Shown piece after piece: positions 8,856 to 17,759 of a stretch of 64,000 nucleotides of DNA; the stretch's first letter is position 1, and the number at the start of each line of letters is the position of its first letter. The notes below the pieces were generated by a model that saw only the letters and a program-made list of their open reading frames with translations, was not told where the DNA came from and searched no databases. Both the position numbers and the translations under genes were made by a program. This stretch comes from Aureimonas ureilytica DSM 18598 = NBRC 106430. Lineage in GTDB: Bacteria; Pseudomonadota; Alphaproteobacteria; Rhizobiales; Rhizobiaceae. The stretch lies in NCBI RefSeq assembly GCF_000382705.1, contig NZ_ARQE01000002.1:186001-250000 (forward strand). Reading direction: 5' to 3'.

Positions 8856-10037
8856 TCAATTCGCGCTTCGCTGATCGAAGATCGAACGATGGCGCGAGAA
8901 GGCCTCTATGGCGCGGGCGAGAATGGTCGCGACCTTCTTCTGCCAGTCGGGCGAGGTGAGCAGTTTCTCCTCCTCCTCGTTCGACAGATAGCCCATCTCC
9001 ACGAGAACCGAGGGCACGTCCGGTGCGCGCAGGACGCGGAAACCGGCGGAGCGCTTCGGATTGTTGATGAGGCTGACACCGCCGCTCTTCAACTCGCCCA
9101 CGAGACTGAGGGCGAAATGCTCCGAGAACCCCTCGGTCTCCTGCCGAACGAGGTCCACCAGAATGTCGTGGATTTCGGGAGCGTCCTGATCCCATTCGGC
9201 GCCGGCGAAGCGGTCCGCCGAGTTTTCGCTCTCGGCAAGTTCGCGCGCGAGACCGTCCGACGCCTTTTCCGACAGTGTGTAGACGGTCGCTCCTCGCAAA
9301 TCCTTGTAGCGGATCGAATCGGCATGGAGCGAGACGAACAGGCCCGCCTTGGCGCGTCGCGCGATGGCCGCGCGCTCGTTCAGCGGAATGAACGTGTCGT
9401 CTTCGCGCGTCATGATGACCTTGAGGTTCGGATAGGCCGAGAGCGCGTCGCGAAGCTTTAGGCCGATCGCGAGATTGACCGCTTTCTCTTCCGTTTCGTT
9501 CTTTCCCGTCGCGCCCCGGTCGATGCCGCCATGGCCGGGATCAATCACGACGACGAAAGGGTCTTGCGATGCGCTTCTAGCCTGCGACACGGCAGAAACG
9601 TCCCGCGCCTTCGCGGCGACCTTGAAGTCGGCGTCCTTGCCTTTGGCAAGACTCAAGGTCAGGACCGTGCGCCCGCCGTCCCGCTTGAGTTCGACATCCG
9701 GCCGCACCGGACCTTTGAGTTCCAGAAGCAGGCGGTAGCGATCGGTTCCCACCAGCCCCTGCTTGATCGCGCGCACGAAATGCGCGCCCTTCGCCGCCGG
9801 CAGTGCGGCGGCCGAGAGCGTGTCGTCGAGATCGACCGCCAGGCGGTAGGGCTTCTTCAGCACCAGCATGTTCGGCTCGGCGGCCCCGTCCATCTCGATG
9901 ACGACGCGGTCGCCATCGGCCGCGCTCGTCAGGCGAATCGACGTGACGATCGAGGGATCGGCGGACCAAGCCGCCCCGGACACAACCAAGACGAGAATGA
10001 GCGGAGCGAGGCAGCGGAGGAATCGGAACACGGTCAT
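8856..10037 (-). CDS. amiC: N-acetylmuramoyl-L-alanine amidase with AMIN domain (AmiC type)
   Basis: This 393-residue periplasmic zinc amidase cleaves the bond between MurNAc and the stem peptide to separate daughter cells. A signal peptide covers residues about 1-26 (hydrophobic LAPLILVLVVSGAAWSA). An AMIN domain follows, which targets division septa, and then an Amidase_3 domain. Zinc ligands are recognisable in VIDPGHGGID (His), the ETEEKAVN region (Glu) and SLHADS (His), and the catalytic Glu is in VLVEMGYLSN. Such enzymes normally need a LytM-type activator. The M23 protein here keeps its own zinc site, so it is probably an enzyme rather than that activator. The symbol is by family analogy. 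Confidence 0.92.
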   Translation of the reverse strand: MTVFRFLRCLAPLILVLVVSGAAWSADPSIVTSIRLTSAADGDRVVIEMDGAAEPNMLVLKKPYRLAVDLDDTLSAAALPAAKGAHFVRAIKQGLVGTDRYRLLLELKGPVRPDVELKRDGGRTVLTLSLAKGKDADFKVAAKARDVSAVSQARSASQDPFVVVIDPGHGGIDRGATGKNETEEKAVNLAIGLKLRDALSAYPNLKVIMTREDDTFIPLNERAAIARRAKAGLFVSLHADSIRYKDLRGATVYTLSEKASDGLARELAESENSADRFAGAEWDQDAPEIHDILVDLVRQETEGFSEHFALSLVGELKSGGVSLINNPKRSAGFRVLRAPDVPSVLVEMGYLSNEEEEKLLTSPDWQKKVATILARAIEAFSRHRSIFDQRSAN

Positions 10038-10584
10038 TCGAATCGGCAGGTTCGAGAAGATCGAGAGCCCGGTTCTAACCCCTCAAGTTGGAGGGGAACT
10101 GCCTCTTCGAGAGGCTTGGCCCTTGTTTAGGCGCGTTCCACACCATAAAAGCAGAAGTGAGGCTACCGCGCAGATCGCGGGAGGAAGCTTCGCGACCGAA
10201 GGACCCGGGTGAAACGCGCCCGCCCCTCGAGACGCGTCGCTGATCCGCAACGGCGATCGTGTGCGACGGGCCTTCGACAAATTCTTTCCCGTCCGAGATT
10301 TCTCGGCGGGACCGCATCTCACGGAACGGCCCAATGGTCGAACGTGTGTCTTTTCATCGGCCGACGAAACGGCCATCCCTTAGTTGCAGGTCGCGTGCGC
10401 GTGTCGTCAGCATATCTCTCATCCCGGATCGACCGCCGCCAGATTGGGCGAGCGAGGCATTCCTTCGCCGGGACGATGCTGGCTCCGAACCGCACGACGC
10501 CTGAGGGCCCACCCTTCCCGATCTTTCAACCGGCGCGGCGCGCCGGACCATCCGGCGGGGTCAGGGTCTCGGAGTTGAGATTCC
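10038..10584 (+). other. Intergenic region and probable long 5' leader of rne
   Basis: This 547-bp gap between the divergent amidase and rne genes has no convincing gene. It starts with two neighbouring hairpins (10079-10115). A weak promoter-like pair, TTGTTT then 17 nt then TAAAAG, falls at about 10123-10151 on the plus strand. If used, it would give rne an untranslated leader of more than 400 nt. Long leaders are typical of rne genes, whose product cuts its own mRNA leader. That regulation is known from E. coli and only inferred here. Confidence 0.4.
10079..10115. repeat. Two adjacent perfect hairpins upstream of the amidase and rne
   Basis: CCCCTC-AAGTTG-GAGGGG (10079-10096) is followed 4 nt later by GCCTCT-TCG-AGAGGC (10101-10115). 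Both stems are perfect. They sit 42 to 78 bp before the amidase ATG and ahead of the probable rne leader. No T-run follows on either strand, so they look like operator or leader structures rather than simple terminators. Confidence 0.5.
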
Positions 10585-13491
10585 ATGGCAAACAAGATGC
10601 TGATCGATGCGTCGCATCCGGAAGAAACCCGGGTCGTCGTCGTCAAGGGTAACCGGATCGAAGAGTTCGATTTCGAGTCGGAACACAAGAAGCAGATCAA
10701 GGGCAATATCTATCTGGCGAAGGTGACGCGGGTCGAGCCTTCGCTCCAGGCCGCGTTCGTCGAGTATGGTGGCAACCGCCACGGTTTCCTCGCCTTCAGC
10801 GAAATCCATCCCGACTACTACCAAATCCCGGTCGCCGACCGTCAGGCGCTGATCGAGGACGAACTCGCGCGGGCCGCCGCCGAGGACGAGGACGAGCCGG
10901 AGCGCAAGCCCGCTCGCGAAAGCCGTTCGCGCTCGCGCCGCTCCCGGGACGGCGGCGCCAAGGCCGCCGAGGCGACGGACGAAAGCATCTCCGAAGAGGT
11001 GAGCGACAGCGACGGTGAAACCGGCGTGGACGAGATCCACGACGCCGAGGAGGAAATCTCCGAGGTCGGTTCGGCCCAGGTCGGGAACTACGGCGAGGCC
11101 GGTTCCGATGAGGCCGTCGTGGTCGACGCTTCGGAGACCGGTGCCGAGACCTCGTCCGACACGTCCGACGACAGCGAAGCCGCGACCGCCGGCGAGGACG
11201 ACGCGCAGGCCGAAGGCGGCAAGCGCCGCCGCTCGCGCCGCCGCACCCGCTCGTCCGATGCCGAGCCGGCGTCGTCCGAGGAGGAAGCCGAGCAGGTCGA
11301 CGAAGTCGGCAGCGAAGACGCGATGGAGGAAGTCCCCGTCCGCTCGCGCCAGCCGCGCAAGCAGTACAAGATCCAGGAAGTCATCAAGCGTCGCCAGATC
11401 CTCCTCGTGCAGGTGGTGAAGGAAGAGCGCGGCTCGAAGGGCGCGGCGCTCACGACCTATCTGTCGCTGGCCGGTCGCTACTCGGTTCTCATGCCGAACA
11501 CGGCGCGCGGCGGTGGCATCTCGCGCAAGATCACCAATGCGGCCGACCGCAAGCGTCTCAAGGAGGTCGTGCGCGATCTCGAAGTTCCGCGCGGCATGGG
11601 CATCATCCTGCGCACGGCCGGCGCCAACCGCACCAAGGCCGAGGTCAAGCGCGACTACGAATATCTGATGCGCCTCTGGGAAACCGTGCGCACGCTGACG
11701 CTGCAGTCCACGGCGCCGACCCTCGTCTATGAGGAAGGCAGCCTGATCAAGCGCTCCATCCGCGATCTCTACAACAAGGACATCGATCAGGTCCTCGTTG
11801 CGGGCGACGCCGGCTACCGCGAAGCCAAGGACTTCATGCGGATGCTGATGCCGAGCCAGGCGAAGGTCGTGCAGCCCTATCGGGACCAGACACCGATCTT
11901 CGCGCGCCAGGGCATCGAGGCGCAGCTCGACAAGATGCTGCAGCCGAACGTGACGCTGAAGTCGGGTGGTTACATCATCATCAACCAGACGGAAGCGCTG
12001 GTCGCGATCGACGTGAACTCCGGGCGCTCCACGCGCGAGCATTCGATCGAGGACACGGCCTACCAGACCAATCTGGAAGCGGCCGAGGAAATCGCACGTC
12101 AGCTTCGCCTGCGCGATCTCGCCGGCCTGATCGTCATCGACTTCATCGACATGGAGGAGAAGCGCAACAACCGGAACGTCGAGAAGCGCCTGAAGGACTG
12201 CCTGAAGGACGATCGCGCCCGCATCCAGATCGGCCGCATCTCGCATTTCGGCCTGTTGGAAATGAGCCGCCAGCGTATCCGCGCCAGCGTGCTCGAATCC
12301 ACGATGCAGACCTGCCCGGTCTGCAACGGCAACGGCTTCATCCGCTCCGCCTCGTCGCTCGCGCTGCATGTCCTGCGCACGATCGAGGAGCATCTGCAGA
12401 AGCACGGCACGCACGATCTCATCGTGCGCGTGCCGACCGCGACGGCGCTCTACGTCCTCAACGAGAAGCGCCGGACCATCGACGAACTGGAAGCCCATCA
12501 CGGCCTGCGCATCACGCTGGAAGCGGTGGACGGTCACGGCCACCAGCACATCACGATCGAGCATGGCGCCGAAGCCGTGAAGCGGCCGCGCCCCGAGCCC
12601 GTGCGCCCCGTCACGCTGGCGCCGGATGACGTGATCGACGCCGTGCTCGAAGAGGAAGAGGCGGTGGCCGTTCCGATCGAGGACGAGGTCGAGGACGTCG
12701 CGGACGACAAGGGCGCGGAGGACGAGAGCCGCGATGGTTCGCGCCGTCGCCGCCGTCGCCGGCGCAACGGTCGCAAGTCCGACCAGAACGGCGACGCGGC
12801 CGAGGGCGGCGAATCCGACGTGACCTCGGAAGCCGAGGACGCTTCTTCTGATGACGAGACCGTCGAAGCCGCCGGCGACGAGTCGGATGGCTCGGACGAC
12901 GCGGGCGACGACGAGAACGGCAAGAACCGCAAGCGCCGCCGCCGTGGCCGTCGGGGCGGTCGCCGCACCCGCGAGGACGGCGCGCAGGACGCGCCGGTCA
13001 TGGACGTCGCGGACGGCGCTGGCTCCGATGAAGACGTGCCGACTGTGGTGTCGGACGACGTCGCCGTTGATACGAGTGAAGAGGCCGACGACGCTCCGGT
13101 GGAGATCGGCGACGTCGCGGCGCGGTCCTTCGAGCCCGAAATGACGGACGCGGTGGATGCGATCGAAGGCGTCGATCTCGACGGCCGCCCGCTCGCCGAA
13201 CTCGAAGCCGATCGCAACAGCGACGTGCCGGACGAGAACGAGGTCATGGCGGCAACGGCCGAGGCCGGCGCTCTGATCGACGAGAACCCGCCGCTCGACG
13301 AAGTCTTCCCGTCCGACGATGCCGCGCCGGCAGCGACGGAAACGGCTCCCGAGGCGAGCGAGGAAACGGCCGAGACCTCGGCCGAGCCCCGTACGCCCCG
13401 CCTCACCAACAACGGCGTCGATCTGCCGGAAAGCGAAGAGGACACCCGTCCCAAGCGCAGCGGCTGGTGGTCGCGTCGCGGCTTTCTTTGA
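10585..13491 (+). CDS. rne: Ribonuclease E/G, degradosome scaffold
   Basis: This 968-residue essential endoribonuclease handles mRNA decay and rRNA/tRNA processing. The N-terminal S1 domain (VIEEFDFESE, GNIYLAKVTRVEPSLQAAFV) is interrupted at about residues 93-255 by a very acidic, then Arg-rich insert. It resumes at QYKIQEVIKRRQILLVQVVKE, the arrangement known for alphaproteobacterial RNase E. The catalytic aspartates are D476 (AIDVNSG) and D519 (VIDFIDM), 43 residues apart as in E. coli. The zinc-link cysteines are C577 and C580 (CPVC). From about residue 690 onward the tail is disordered, alternating acidic runs with Arg-rich patches that bind RNA and partners. A perfect terminator follows 17 bp after the stop. 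Confidence 0.97.
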   Translation: MANKMLIDASHPEETRVVVVKGNRIEEFDFESEHKKQIKGNIYLAKVTRVEPSLQAAFVEYGGNRHGFLAFSEIHPDYYQIPVADRQALIEDELARAAAEDEDEPERKPARESRSRSRRSRDGGAKAAEATDESISEEVSDSDGETGVDEIHDAEEEISEVGSAQVGNYGEAGSDEAVVVDASETGAETSSDTSDDSEAATAGEDDAQAEGGKRRRSRRRTRSSDAEPASSEEEAEQVDEVGSEDAMEEVPVRSRQPRKQYKIQEVIKRRQILLVQVVKEERGSKGAALTTYLSLAGRYSVLMPNTARGGGISRKITNAADRKRLKEVVRDLEVPRGMGIILRTAGANRTKAEVKRDYEYLMRLWETVRTLTLQSTAPTLVYEEGSLIKRSIRDLYNKDIDQVLVAGDAGYREAKDFMRMLMPSQAKVVQPYRDQTPIFARQGIEAQLDKMLQPNVTLKSGGYIIINQTEALVAIDVNSGRSTREHSIEDTAYQTNLEAAEEIARQLRLRDLAGLIVIDFIDMEEKRNNRNVEKRLKDCLKDDRARIQIGRISHFGLLEMSRQRIRASVLESTMQTCPVCNGNGFIRSASSLALHVLRTIEEHLQKHGTHDLIVRVPTATALYVLNEKRRTIDELEAHHGLRITLEAVDGHGHQHITIEHGAEAVKRPRPEPVRPVTLAPDDVIDAVLEEEEAVAVPIEDEVEDVADDKGAEDESRDGSRRRRRRRRNGRKSDQNGDAAEGGESDVTSEAEDASSDDETVEAAGDESDGSDDAGDDENGKNRKRRRRGRRGGRRTREDGAQDAPVMDVADGAGSDEDVPTVVSDDVAVDTSEEADDAPVEIGDVAARSFEPEMTDAVDAIEGVDLDGRPLAELEADRNSDVPDENEVMAATAEAGALIDENPPLDEVFPSDDAAPAATETAPEASEETAETSAEPRTPRLTNNGVDLPESEEDTRPKRSGWWSRRGFL

Positions 13492-13508
13492 GCCCTGACA
13501 ATTCGAAG

Positions 13509-13536
13509 AAAAGGGCGGCCGAAAGGCCGCCCTTTT
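13509..13536. terminator. Bidirectional terminator between rne and the aminotransferase gene
   Basis: AAAAGGGCGGCC-GAAA-GGCCGCCCTTTT is a perfect 12-bp stem with a GAAA tetraloop. A and T runs on its two sides let it serve both convergent genes. Confidence 0.93.
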
Positions 13537-13546
13537 CGTTTGGCGT

Positions 13547-14716
13547 TCAGCGCCCGAGGAGGGTGCCGAGCCGATCCATGGCTTCCGCGATATCGGCGGT
13601 CGAGCCGGCATAGGACAGGCGCACGAAGCGCTCGCCCGCCACCGGGTCGAAATCGACGCCCGGCGTGAACGCGACGTGGCAGGACTTCAGCGCATCCCTG
13701 GCGAAGGCGCTCGCGTCGTCCCACCCCTCCGGCAAACCGGCATAGGCATAGAAGGCGCCATCGATCGGCGCGATGTCGGTGAACCCGAGAGACGGCAGGT
13801 GCTGCGCCAGAACGGCGCGGTTGCGCACATAGTCCTGCTTGATCCGTTCCAGCTCGTCGGTCGTGTCGAACACCGCTTCGGCGGCGACCTGGCTGAGTTC
13901 GGGCGCCGAGATATAGAGGCTCTGCCCGATCCGCTCGGAGGCGCGCACGAGCGAAGCCGGCAGCACCAGCCACCCGACGCGCCAGCCCGTCATGCAGTAG
14001 TATTTCGAGAAGGAGTTCACGACGATCACGCGATCCGAGAACTCGAGCGCCGAGACGTCCGGCTCGCTATAGGACAGGCCGTGATAGATTTCGTCCGAGA
14101 TGAAGGTGATCCCTTCCGCGTCGGCGCACTCCACCAGCGCCCGCAGGTCCTCGCGCGGCGTTACGGTGCCGGTCGGATTGGCCGGACTCGCGATCAGAAC
14201 GCCCTGGAGCGGCTGCGCCCGGTGCGCCTCGCGCAGCCGATCGGCGGTCAGGATATAGTTCTCGTCGGCCCCGACCGGAATTTCCACGGGCACGAGACCG
14301 AGCGCCTTCAGGATGTTGCGATAGGCCGGATAGCCGGGATTGGCGATGGCGATCCGATCGCCCGGATCGAAGGCGGCGAGAAAGGCGAGGTTGAAGCCGG
14401 CGGAGGAGCCCGTCGTCACCATGATCCGCTCGGCCGGAACGTCCACGCCGTAGCGCTCGGCATAATGGCGCGCGATGCGCCGGCGCAGGCTGGAGCGTCC
14501 GAGCGCGTCCGTATAGCCGATCCGTCCTGCCTGGAGGAACGTGCTCGCCGCATCGGCAGCGGCTTTGGGAACGGGCGCGGACGGTTGACCGACGGCCAGC
14601 GAGATCACCGGCGCGCCCGCCGCCGCCATCCGGTTCGCTTCCGCCAGCACGTCCATCGCGCGGAACGGATCGATTTCGGAGCGTCGGGATGCTTTGATCG
14701 GACGGCTGGTATACAT
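13547..14716 (-). CDS. Class I/II pyridoxal-phosphate aminotransferase (aspartate-aminotransferase fold)
   Basis: This is a 389-residue fold-type I aminotransferase, counted from the ATG at 14716; a GTG at 14728 is an alternative start. The PLP-binding lysine is about K238 in SFSKYYCMTGWRVGW. SPANPTGTV and ISDEIYHGL are the usual asparagine and aspartate/tyrosine cofactor contacts. The family converts amino acids to 2-oxo acids with 2-oxoglutarate or a similar acceptor. The substrate cannot be read from the sequence, and the neighbours (rne, an M48 protease) give no pathway clue. It diverges from the M48 gene across a gap of about 110 bp that must hold both promoters. Confidence 0.88.
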   Translation of the reverse strand: MYTSRPIKASRRSEIDPFRAMDVLAEANRMAAAGAPVISLAVGQPSAPVPKAAADAASTFLQAGRIGYTDALGRSSLRRRIARHYAERYGVDVPAERIMVTTGSSAGFNLAFLAAFDPGDRIAIANPGYPAYRNILKALGLVPVEIPVGADENYILTADRLREAHRAQPLQGVLIASPANPTGTVTPREDLRALVECADAEGITFISDEIYHGLSYSEPDVSALEFSDRVIVVNSFSKYYCMTGWRVGWLVLPASLVRASERIGQSLYISAPELSQVAAEAVFDTTDELERIKQDYVRNRAVLAQHLPSLGFTDIAPIDGAFYAYAGLPEGWDDASAFARDALKSCHVAFTPGVDFDPVAGERFVRLSYAGSTADIAEAMDRLGTLLGR

Positions 14717-14825
14717 GTCGAGTCTCACAATCGCCGGAAAGACATGCCCTCGAACGGGCAGGTTGGTTAAGCTCGGGCCTCGCGCCGTTCATAGGGGTGG
14801 GTCGGGGACGATGGGAAGGGTTGGC

Positions 14826-16217
14826 ATGAAAGATTGGGGCCGACGTTTGTCGACGGGATGCCTGGCCGTCGCGATCGCATTCGCTTCGGTGGCCACCAGC
14901 GCGACGCCCTCGTTCGCGCAATCGGCCGGGCAGCGGCGCCTTCCCGTGGTGCGCGACGCCGAGATCGAAAGTCTGGTCAAGGACTACGCCGCCCCGATCC
15001 TGAAGGCCGCCGGCCTGTCGCCGAGCCGGGTCGAGATCGTTCTCGTCAACGACCTTGCCTTCAACGCCTTCGTCGCCGGCCGGCGCATCTTCATCAACAC
15101 GGGCACGCTTCTCGATTCCGAGACGCCGAACGAGACGATCGGCGTCATCGCGCACGAGGTCGGGCATCTCGCCGGCGGGCATCAGGAGCGGCTGCGCGAC
15201 CAGATTGCCAGGGCGCAGACCATCGCCGTGGTCGCGGGCCTCCTCGGCGCGGGCGTCGCGGCGGCGGGCGCGGCTTCGGGCAACAGCTCGGTCGCCGGGC
15301 TCGGCGGCGGTCTGATGACGAGCGGCGGCGGCATCGCGCAGCGGGGGCTCTTCGCCTATCAGCGGACGGAGGAAACCACGGCCGATCGCTCCGCCCTCAC
15401 CTATCTGCGCAAGACCGGCCAGTCGCCCAAGGGCCTTCTCGACAGTTTCGAAGGGCTGATGCGCAAGAACATGCTCGCGGGCGTGTCGCGCACCACCTAT
15501 CTCTCGTCCCACCCCGCGCCGCAGGACCGCATCGGCTTCCTCCAGACCGCCGCCCGCGAGAGCCCGTTCTTCGACAAGAAGGATTCGCCCGAGCAGCAGA
15601 TGCGGCACGACTTCGCCCGTGCCAAGATCGCGGCCTACAATGGCGGCGCGACGCAGGTTCGTCGCACCTTCGGCCGCGATCTCCTGTCGCTCCCCGCCCT
15701 CTATGGCGACGCCATCGCCACGCATCTGGCCGGCTCGCCGAAAGCCGCGCTCGACAAGATCGACGCCCTGATCGCCAAGCAGCCGAACAATCCCTGGTTC
15801 CAGGAATTCCGGGGCGAAATCCTGATGACGGCAGGCCGCGCGGGCGACGCCGAACTCGCCTTCGCCAAGGCCGCCAAACTCGACAAGTCGCGGTCCGGCC
15901 TCATCCAGGCGTCGATCGGTCAGGCGATCGTCACCGGCGGCAAGCGCGAGAAGATGAAGGACGCGATCGCCCAGATCCAGCGCGGACTGGAAGCCGATCC
16001 CGGCAATGCCTCGGCCTACCGGTTTCTCGCCATGGCCTACGGCAATCTCGGTCAGATCGGTGACGCCGAGCTCGCCACCGCCGAGGGCTATTGGGAGGGC
16101 GGCAACTTCACCCAGGCCAAGATCTTCGCGGCGCGCGCGCAGCAGAAATTCCGTCCCGACTCGCCGCAATGGCGGCGAGCGCAGGATATCCTCGTGACCA
16201 AGGTCAAGCGTTCATGA
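14826..16217 (+). CDS. Periplasmic M48-family metalloprotease with TPR repeats (BepA-like)
   Basis: This 463-residue protein has a signal peptide (residues about 1-35, ending ATPSFAQ), an M48 zinc protease domain and C-terminal TPR-like repeats. The HEXXH motif is HEVGH at about residues 110-114. A downstream Glu in EETTADRSA is the likely third zinc ligand. This layout matches BepA/YfgC, which degrades or helps assemble outer-membrane proteins such as LptD. The ATG at 14826 is chosen for the GGGAAGGG 5 nt upstream and because it begins a good signal peptide. Its stop overlaps the ATG of the DsbA-like gene, so envelope proteolysis and thiol redox are probably co-expressed. Confidence 0.9.
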   Translation: MKDWGRRLSTGCLAVAIAFASVATSATPSFAQSAGQRRLPVVRDAEIESLVKDYAAPILKAAGLSPSRVEIVLVNDLAFNAFVAGRRIFINTGTLLDSETPNETIGVIAHEVGHLAGGHQERLRDQIARAQTIAVVAGLLGAGVAAAGAASGNSSVAGLGGGLMTSGGGIAQRGLFAYQRTEETTADRSALTYLRKTGQSPKGLLDSFEGLMRKNMLAGVSRTTYLSSHPAPQDRIGFLQTAARESPFFDKKDSPEQQMRHDFARAKIAAYNGGATQVRRTFGRDLLSLPALYGDAIATHLAGSPKAALDKIDALIAKQPNNPWFQEFRGEILMTAGRAGDAELAFAKAAKLDKSRSGLIQASIGQAIVTGGKREKMKDAIAQIQRGLEADPGNASAYRFLAMAYGNLGQIGDAELATAEGYWEGGNFTQAKIFAARAQQKFRPDSPQWRRAQDILVTKVKRS

Positions 16218-16984
16218 CATTCTCCCGACTGGCGGCCCGCTCCGGTCTTCTCGCCTTGGCCGGCGCTCTCGCGATCGGCGCGGCCAGCCCGGCGCTCGCC
16301 TTCGACGACGCACAGACCCGCGACATCGAGGGGATCGTGCGCAACTATCTCGTCACGCATCCCGAAGTGCTGATAGAGGCGATGCAGGCGCTGGAATCCA
16401 AGCGCACCGCGCAGGAGGACGCCGCGCGCCGCGAGACGATCGAGTCCTCGCGCAAGACCCTGACCGCGACGCCCGAGGGCACGGCGCTCGGCGCCGCCAG
16501 CGGCGATGTCACGCTCGTGGAGTTCTTCGACTACAATTGCGGCTACTGCAAACGTGCCGCCAGCGACATGGACGTGCTCATGGACAGCGACCCGAAGCTG
16601 CGGGTCGTGCTCAAGGAAATCCCGGTGCTCGGGCCCGCTTCGGAAGCGGCGAGCCGCGTGAGCCTGGCGTTCCGCTCCGTGAAGCCCGAAAGCTACGGCG
16701 CGTTCCAGCGCAAGCTCCTCGCCTCCAAGACGCAGGTGGACGAAGCCCGTGCGCTTCAGGTGGCCGAGAGCTTCGGCGTCAAGCCGGAGGTGCTGAAGCC
16801 GCTTCTGCAGGGTCAGGCCGTTCAGTCCGAGTTGCAGGAGACCGGCGCGCTCGCCATGGCGCTCGGTATCAACGGCACGCCGAGTTATGTCGTGGGCGAC
16901 GAACTGGTGGCCGGCGCGGTCGGCGCGGATGCCCTCGCCGCCAAAATCGGCAATGTGCGCCAATGCGGGAAGGCCACCTGCTGA
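16214..16984 (+). CDS. DsbA-family periplasmic thiol-disulfide oxidoreductase (Com1/BdbD-like)
   Basis: This 256-residue secreted protein has a signal peptide at residues about 1-29 (ending SPALAF). A helical leader typical of Com1-like DsbA proteins follows, then a thioredoxin fold. The redox pair is C109/C112 in FDYNCGYCKR. The cis-proline loop is GTPSYVV. CGYC instead of CPHC suggests a different redox potential from E. coli DsbA. A third and fourth cysteine lie at the very C-terminus (RQCGKATC). The start overlaps the M48 stop (ATGA). Oxidation versus isomerisation or reduction cannot be decided from sequence. Confidence 0.9.
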   Translation: MTFSRLAARSGLLALAGALAIGAASPALAFDDAQTRDIEGIVRNYLVTHPEVLIEAMQALESKRTAQEDAARRETIESSRKTLTATPEGTALGAASGDVTLVEFFDYNCGYCKRAASDMDVLMDSDPKLRVVLKEIPVLGPASEAASRVSLAFRSVKPESYGAFQRKLLASKTQVDEARALQVAESFGVKPEVLKPLLQGQAVQSELQETGALAMALGINGTPSYVVGDELVAGAVGADALAAKIGNVRQCGKATC

Positions 16985-16998
16985 GATTCCGTGGCATC

Positions 16999-17033
16999 GG
17001 CGCAAAATGGGAGCTTTTCCCAAACCTTGCGCC
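16999..17033. repeat. Imperfect dyad overlapping the probable accB promoter
   Basis: Outer arms GGCGCAA / TTGCGCC enclose inner arms TGGGA / TCCCA. The dyad begins 14 bp after the DsbA-like stop and overlaps the -35 element of the probable accB promoter. It could be the DsbA-gene 3' hairpin or an operator. It has no T-run. Confidence 0.45.
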
Positions 17034-17042
17034 GGTCTATAC
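17014..17042 (+). promoter_or_regulatory. Probable accB-accC promoter
   Basis: CTTTTC (17014-17019), 17 nt, CTATAC (17037-17042). The -10 differs by one base from CTATAT, the form often seen in alphaproteobacterial housekeeping promoters. It would give accB a leader of about 170 nt. Confidence 0.45.
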
Positions 17043-17221
17043 GCCACACCAAACGGATCGTGACCCGGCCGGCGTCGAGACGCGAGGGAACAGGTTTTGT
17101 CACCTGAACTTTCGTGTCCCGCAGAAGCCCATTCGCCGTTTCGAGGCGAGCGGTGCGATCGAAACCGAACCCTCGGTCGCAACGGCGCGCGGCCCAACCC
17201 AATTGATGTCGAAGGATTCCC

Positions 17222-17707
17222 ATGCAGAACTCGGAAACGAAAGTCGATCGCTCTCTTGTTCGTGAGCTCGCGGACATTCTGAACGACACCGACCTGACGG
17301 AAATCGAGATCGAACAGGGCGAGCTTCGCATCCGCGTCTCGCGCAAGAAGGAATATGTGGCGGCCGGCGGCTATGCCGCGAGCGTGCCCTATGCCGCGCC
17401 GGCCCCGGCGCCCGCGCAGGCTGCGCCCATGCCCGCGTCCCCCATGGCGCCTGCGGCGGCCGCCGGTCCGGAAGTCGGTTCGGTCCCCTCGCCCATGGTC
17501 GGCACGGCCTATCTCTCGCCGGCACCCGGCGCCAAGGCCTTCATCGAGATCGGCCAGTCGGTCAACGAAGGCGACACGCTTCTCATCATCGAAGCGATGA
17601 AGACCATGAACCAGATTCCCGCGCCGCGCTCGGGAACGATCAAGCGGATCTGCGTCGATAACGGGCAGCCCGTCGAATACGGCGAAGCGCTGGTGGTGAT
17701 CGGCTGA
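17222..17707 (+). CDS. accB: Biotin carboxyl carrier protein of acetyl-CoA carboxylase
   Basis: This 161-residue BCCP carries biotin between the carboxylase and transferase centres in the first step of fatty-acid synthesis. An N-terminal helical part ([20 protein letters not shown]) is followed by an Ala/Pro linker (about residues 55-80). The biotinyl domain has the biotinylated lysine K127 in [13 protein letters not shown] lies about 5 nt before the ATG. accC follows 52 bp downstream, the usual pairing. The ligase that would attach the biotin, BirA, is encoded in the same window at 52276-53052. Confidence 0.97.
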   Translation: MQNSETKVDRSLVRELADILNDTDLTEIEIEQGELRIRVSRKKEYVAAGGYAASVPYAAPAPAPAQAAPMPASPMAPAAAAGPEVGSVPSPMVGTAYLSPAPGAKAFIEIGQSVNEGDTLLIIEAMKTMNQIPAPRSGTIKRICVDNGQPVEYGEALVVIG

Positions 17708-17759
17708 GCCGATCCCGCGTCCCGTTTCAGCGCCCCCGTCGATCGATGAAAGGCCCGTC

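Noticed and set aside
6071-8959. 962-residue plus-strand open frame across the PBP1A gene
   Set aside because: Shadow of mrcA, which has all catalytic motifs on the minus strand.
10561-13611. 1016-residue open frame antisense to rne
   Set aside because: It is the complement of a high-GC gene with strong third-position bias. The translation is Arg/His/Leu/Val-rich with no domain, while the plus strand encodes an unmistakable RNase E.
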